Below, piece by piece: positions 14,581-14,607 of a stretch of DNA of 14,607 bases; positions within the stretch are counted from its first letter, which is position 1; each line of letters starts with the position of its first letter. Position numbers and translations under genes: made by a program. Origin of the DNA: Bacteroides sp. (GTDB lineage: Bacteria > Bacteroidota > Bacteroidia > Bacteroidales > Bacteroidaceae); contig DXOJ01000367.1 in the NCBI GenBank assembly GCA_019412865.1, positions 1,103 to 15,709 on the forward strand. The letters run 5' to 3'. The notes under the pieces are model-generated. The model ran no database searches. It was not told the origin of the DNA and saw only the letters and a program-made list of their open reading frames with translations.

Positions 14581-14588
14581 CAAAGTTA
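14581..14588 (-). promoter_or_regulatory. Minus-strand -7 box pointing back into the acetyltransferase gene
   Basis: Read on the minus strand this is TAACTTTG, an exact TAnnTTTG match followed by CA, the same ten bases as the promoter box of the Lrp-type gene. It would transcribe leftward into the acetyltransferase gene in antisense. No minus-strand coding gene lies there, so it is either an antisense promoter or a chance match. The -33 region would lie at or beyond the window edge. Confidence 0.3.
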
Positions 14589-14607
14589 CTTCTATTGATC
14601 TCAAGAA

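Noticed and set aside
1..14607. Mobile elements, CRISPR arrays, tRNA or rRNA genes
   Set aside because: No transposase or integrase frames, terminal repeats, regular spaced repeats or RNA gene signatures were seen on reading both strands.

Overview
The window looks like chromosome of a gut Bacteroides (phylum Bacteroidota). Upstream regions repeatedly carry the Bacteroides-type -7 promoter box TAnnTTTG, Shine-Dalgarno sequences are weak or absent, and base composition is moderate. The gene families also fit: a surface-type lipoprotein with an acidic +2 to +5 stretch, an M64 peptidase, and an ECF sigma factor next to DUF-type membrane proteins. I see no insertion sequence, phage gene, CRISPR array, tRNA or rRNA.

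Layout. (1) 1-5098, plus strand: a tripartite heavy-metal-type RND efflux operon in the order periplasmic adaptor (5' end cut by the window edge), inner-membrane permease, TolC-like outer-membrane factor. It is followed by a long near-perfect hairpin (5115-5187). (2) 5293-6123, plus: a lipoprotein of unknown function, whose stop codon overlaps that of the convergent RsmF-like rRNA m5C methyltransferase (6120-7583, minus). (3) 7693-9330, plus: a three-gene overlapping unit of a DUF6249-like membrane protein, an ECF sigma factor and a small two-helix membrane protein. It has the architecture of a membrane-controlled sigma module. (4) 9439-12055, plus: an exported or membrane-anchored phospholipase D/cardiolipin synthase family protein, then thyA and folA, a compact pair for dTMP synthesis and dihydrofolate recycling. 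(5) 12059-12538, minus: an Lrp/AsnC regulator convergent with folA, whose apparent intrinsic terminator lies inside the folA coding sequence. (6) 12691-13968, plus: a secreted M64 (IgA-protease-type) metallopeptidase divergent from the Lrp gene. (7) 14012-14554, plus: a GNAT acetyltransferase.

Functional links. The efflux genes act as one complex spanning both membranes. ThyA turns methylene-THF into dihydrofolate and FolA reduces it back. The sigma unit is translationally coupled, so its products are probably made in fixed ratio. Most of the window is ordinary core genome. The best candidates for new biology are the sigma module with its uncharacterised membrane partners, the folA-embedded terminator, the unusual DHFR active-site loop, and the efflux permease whose metal-site residues do not match the CusA copper pattern as I recall it.
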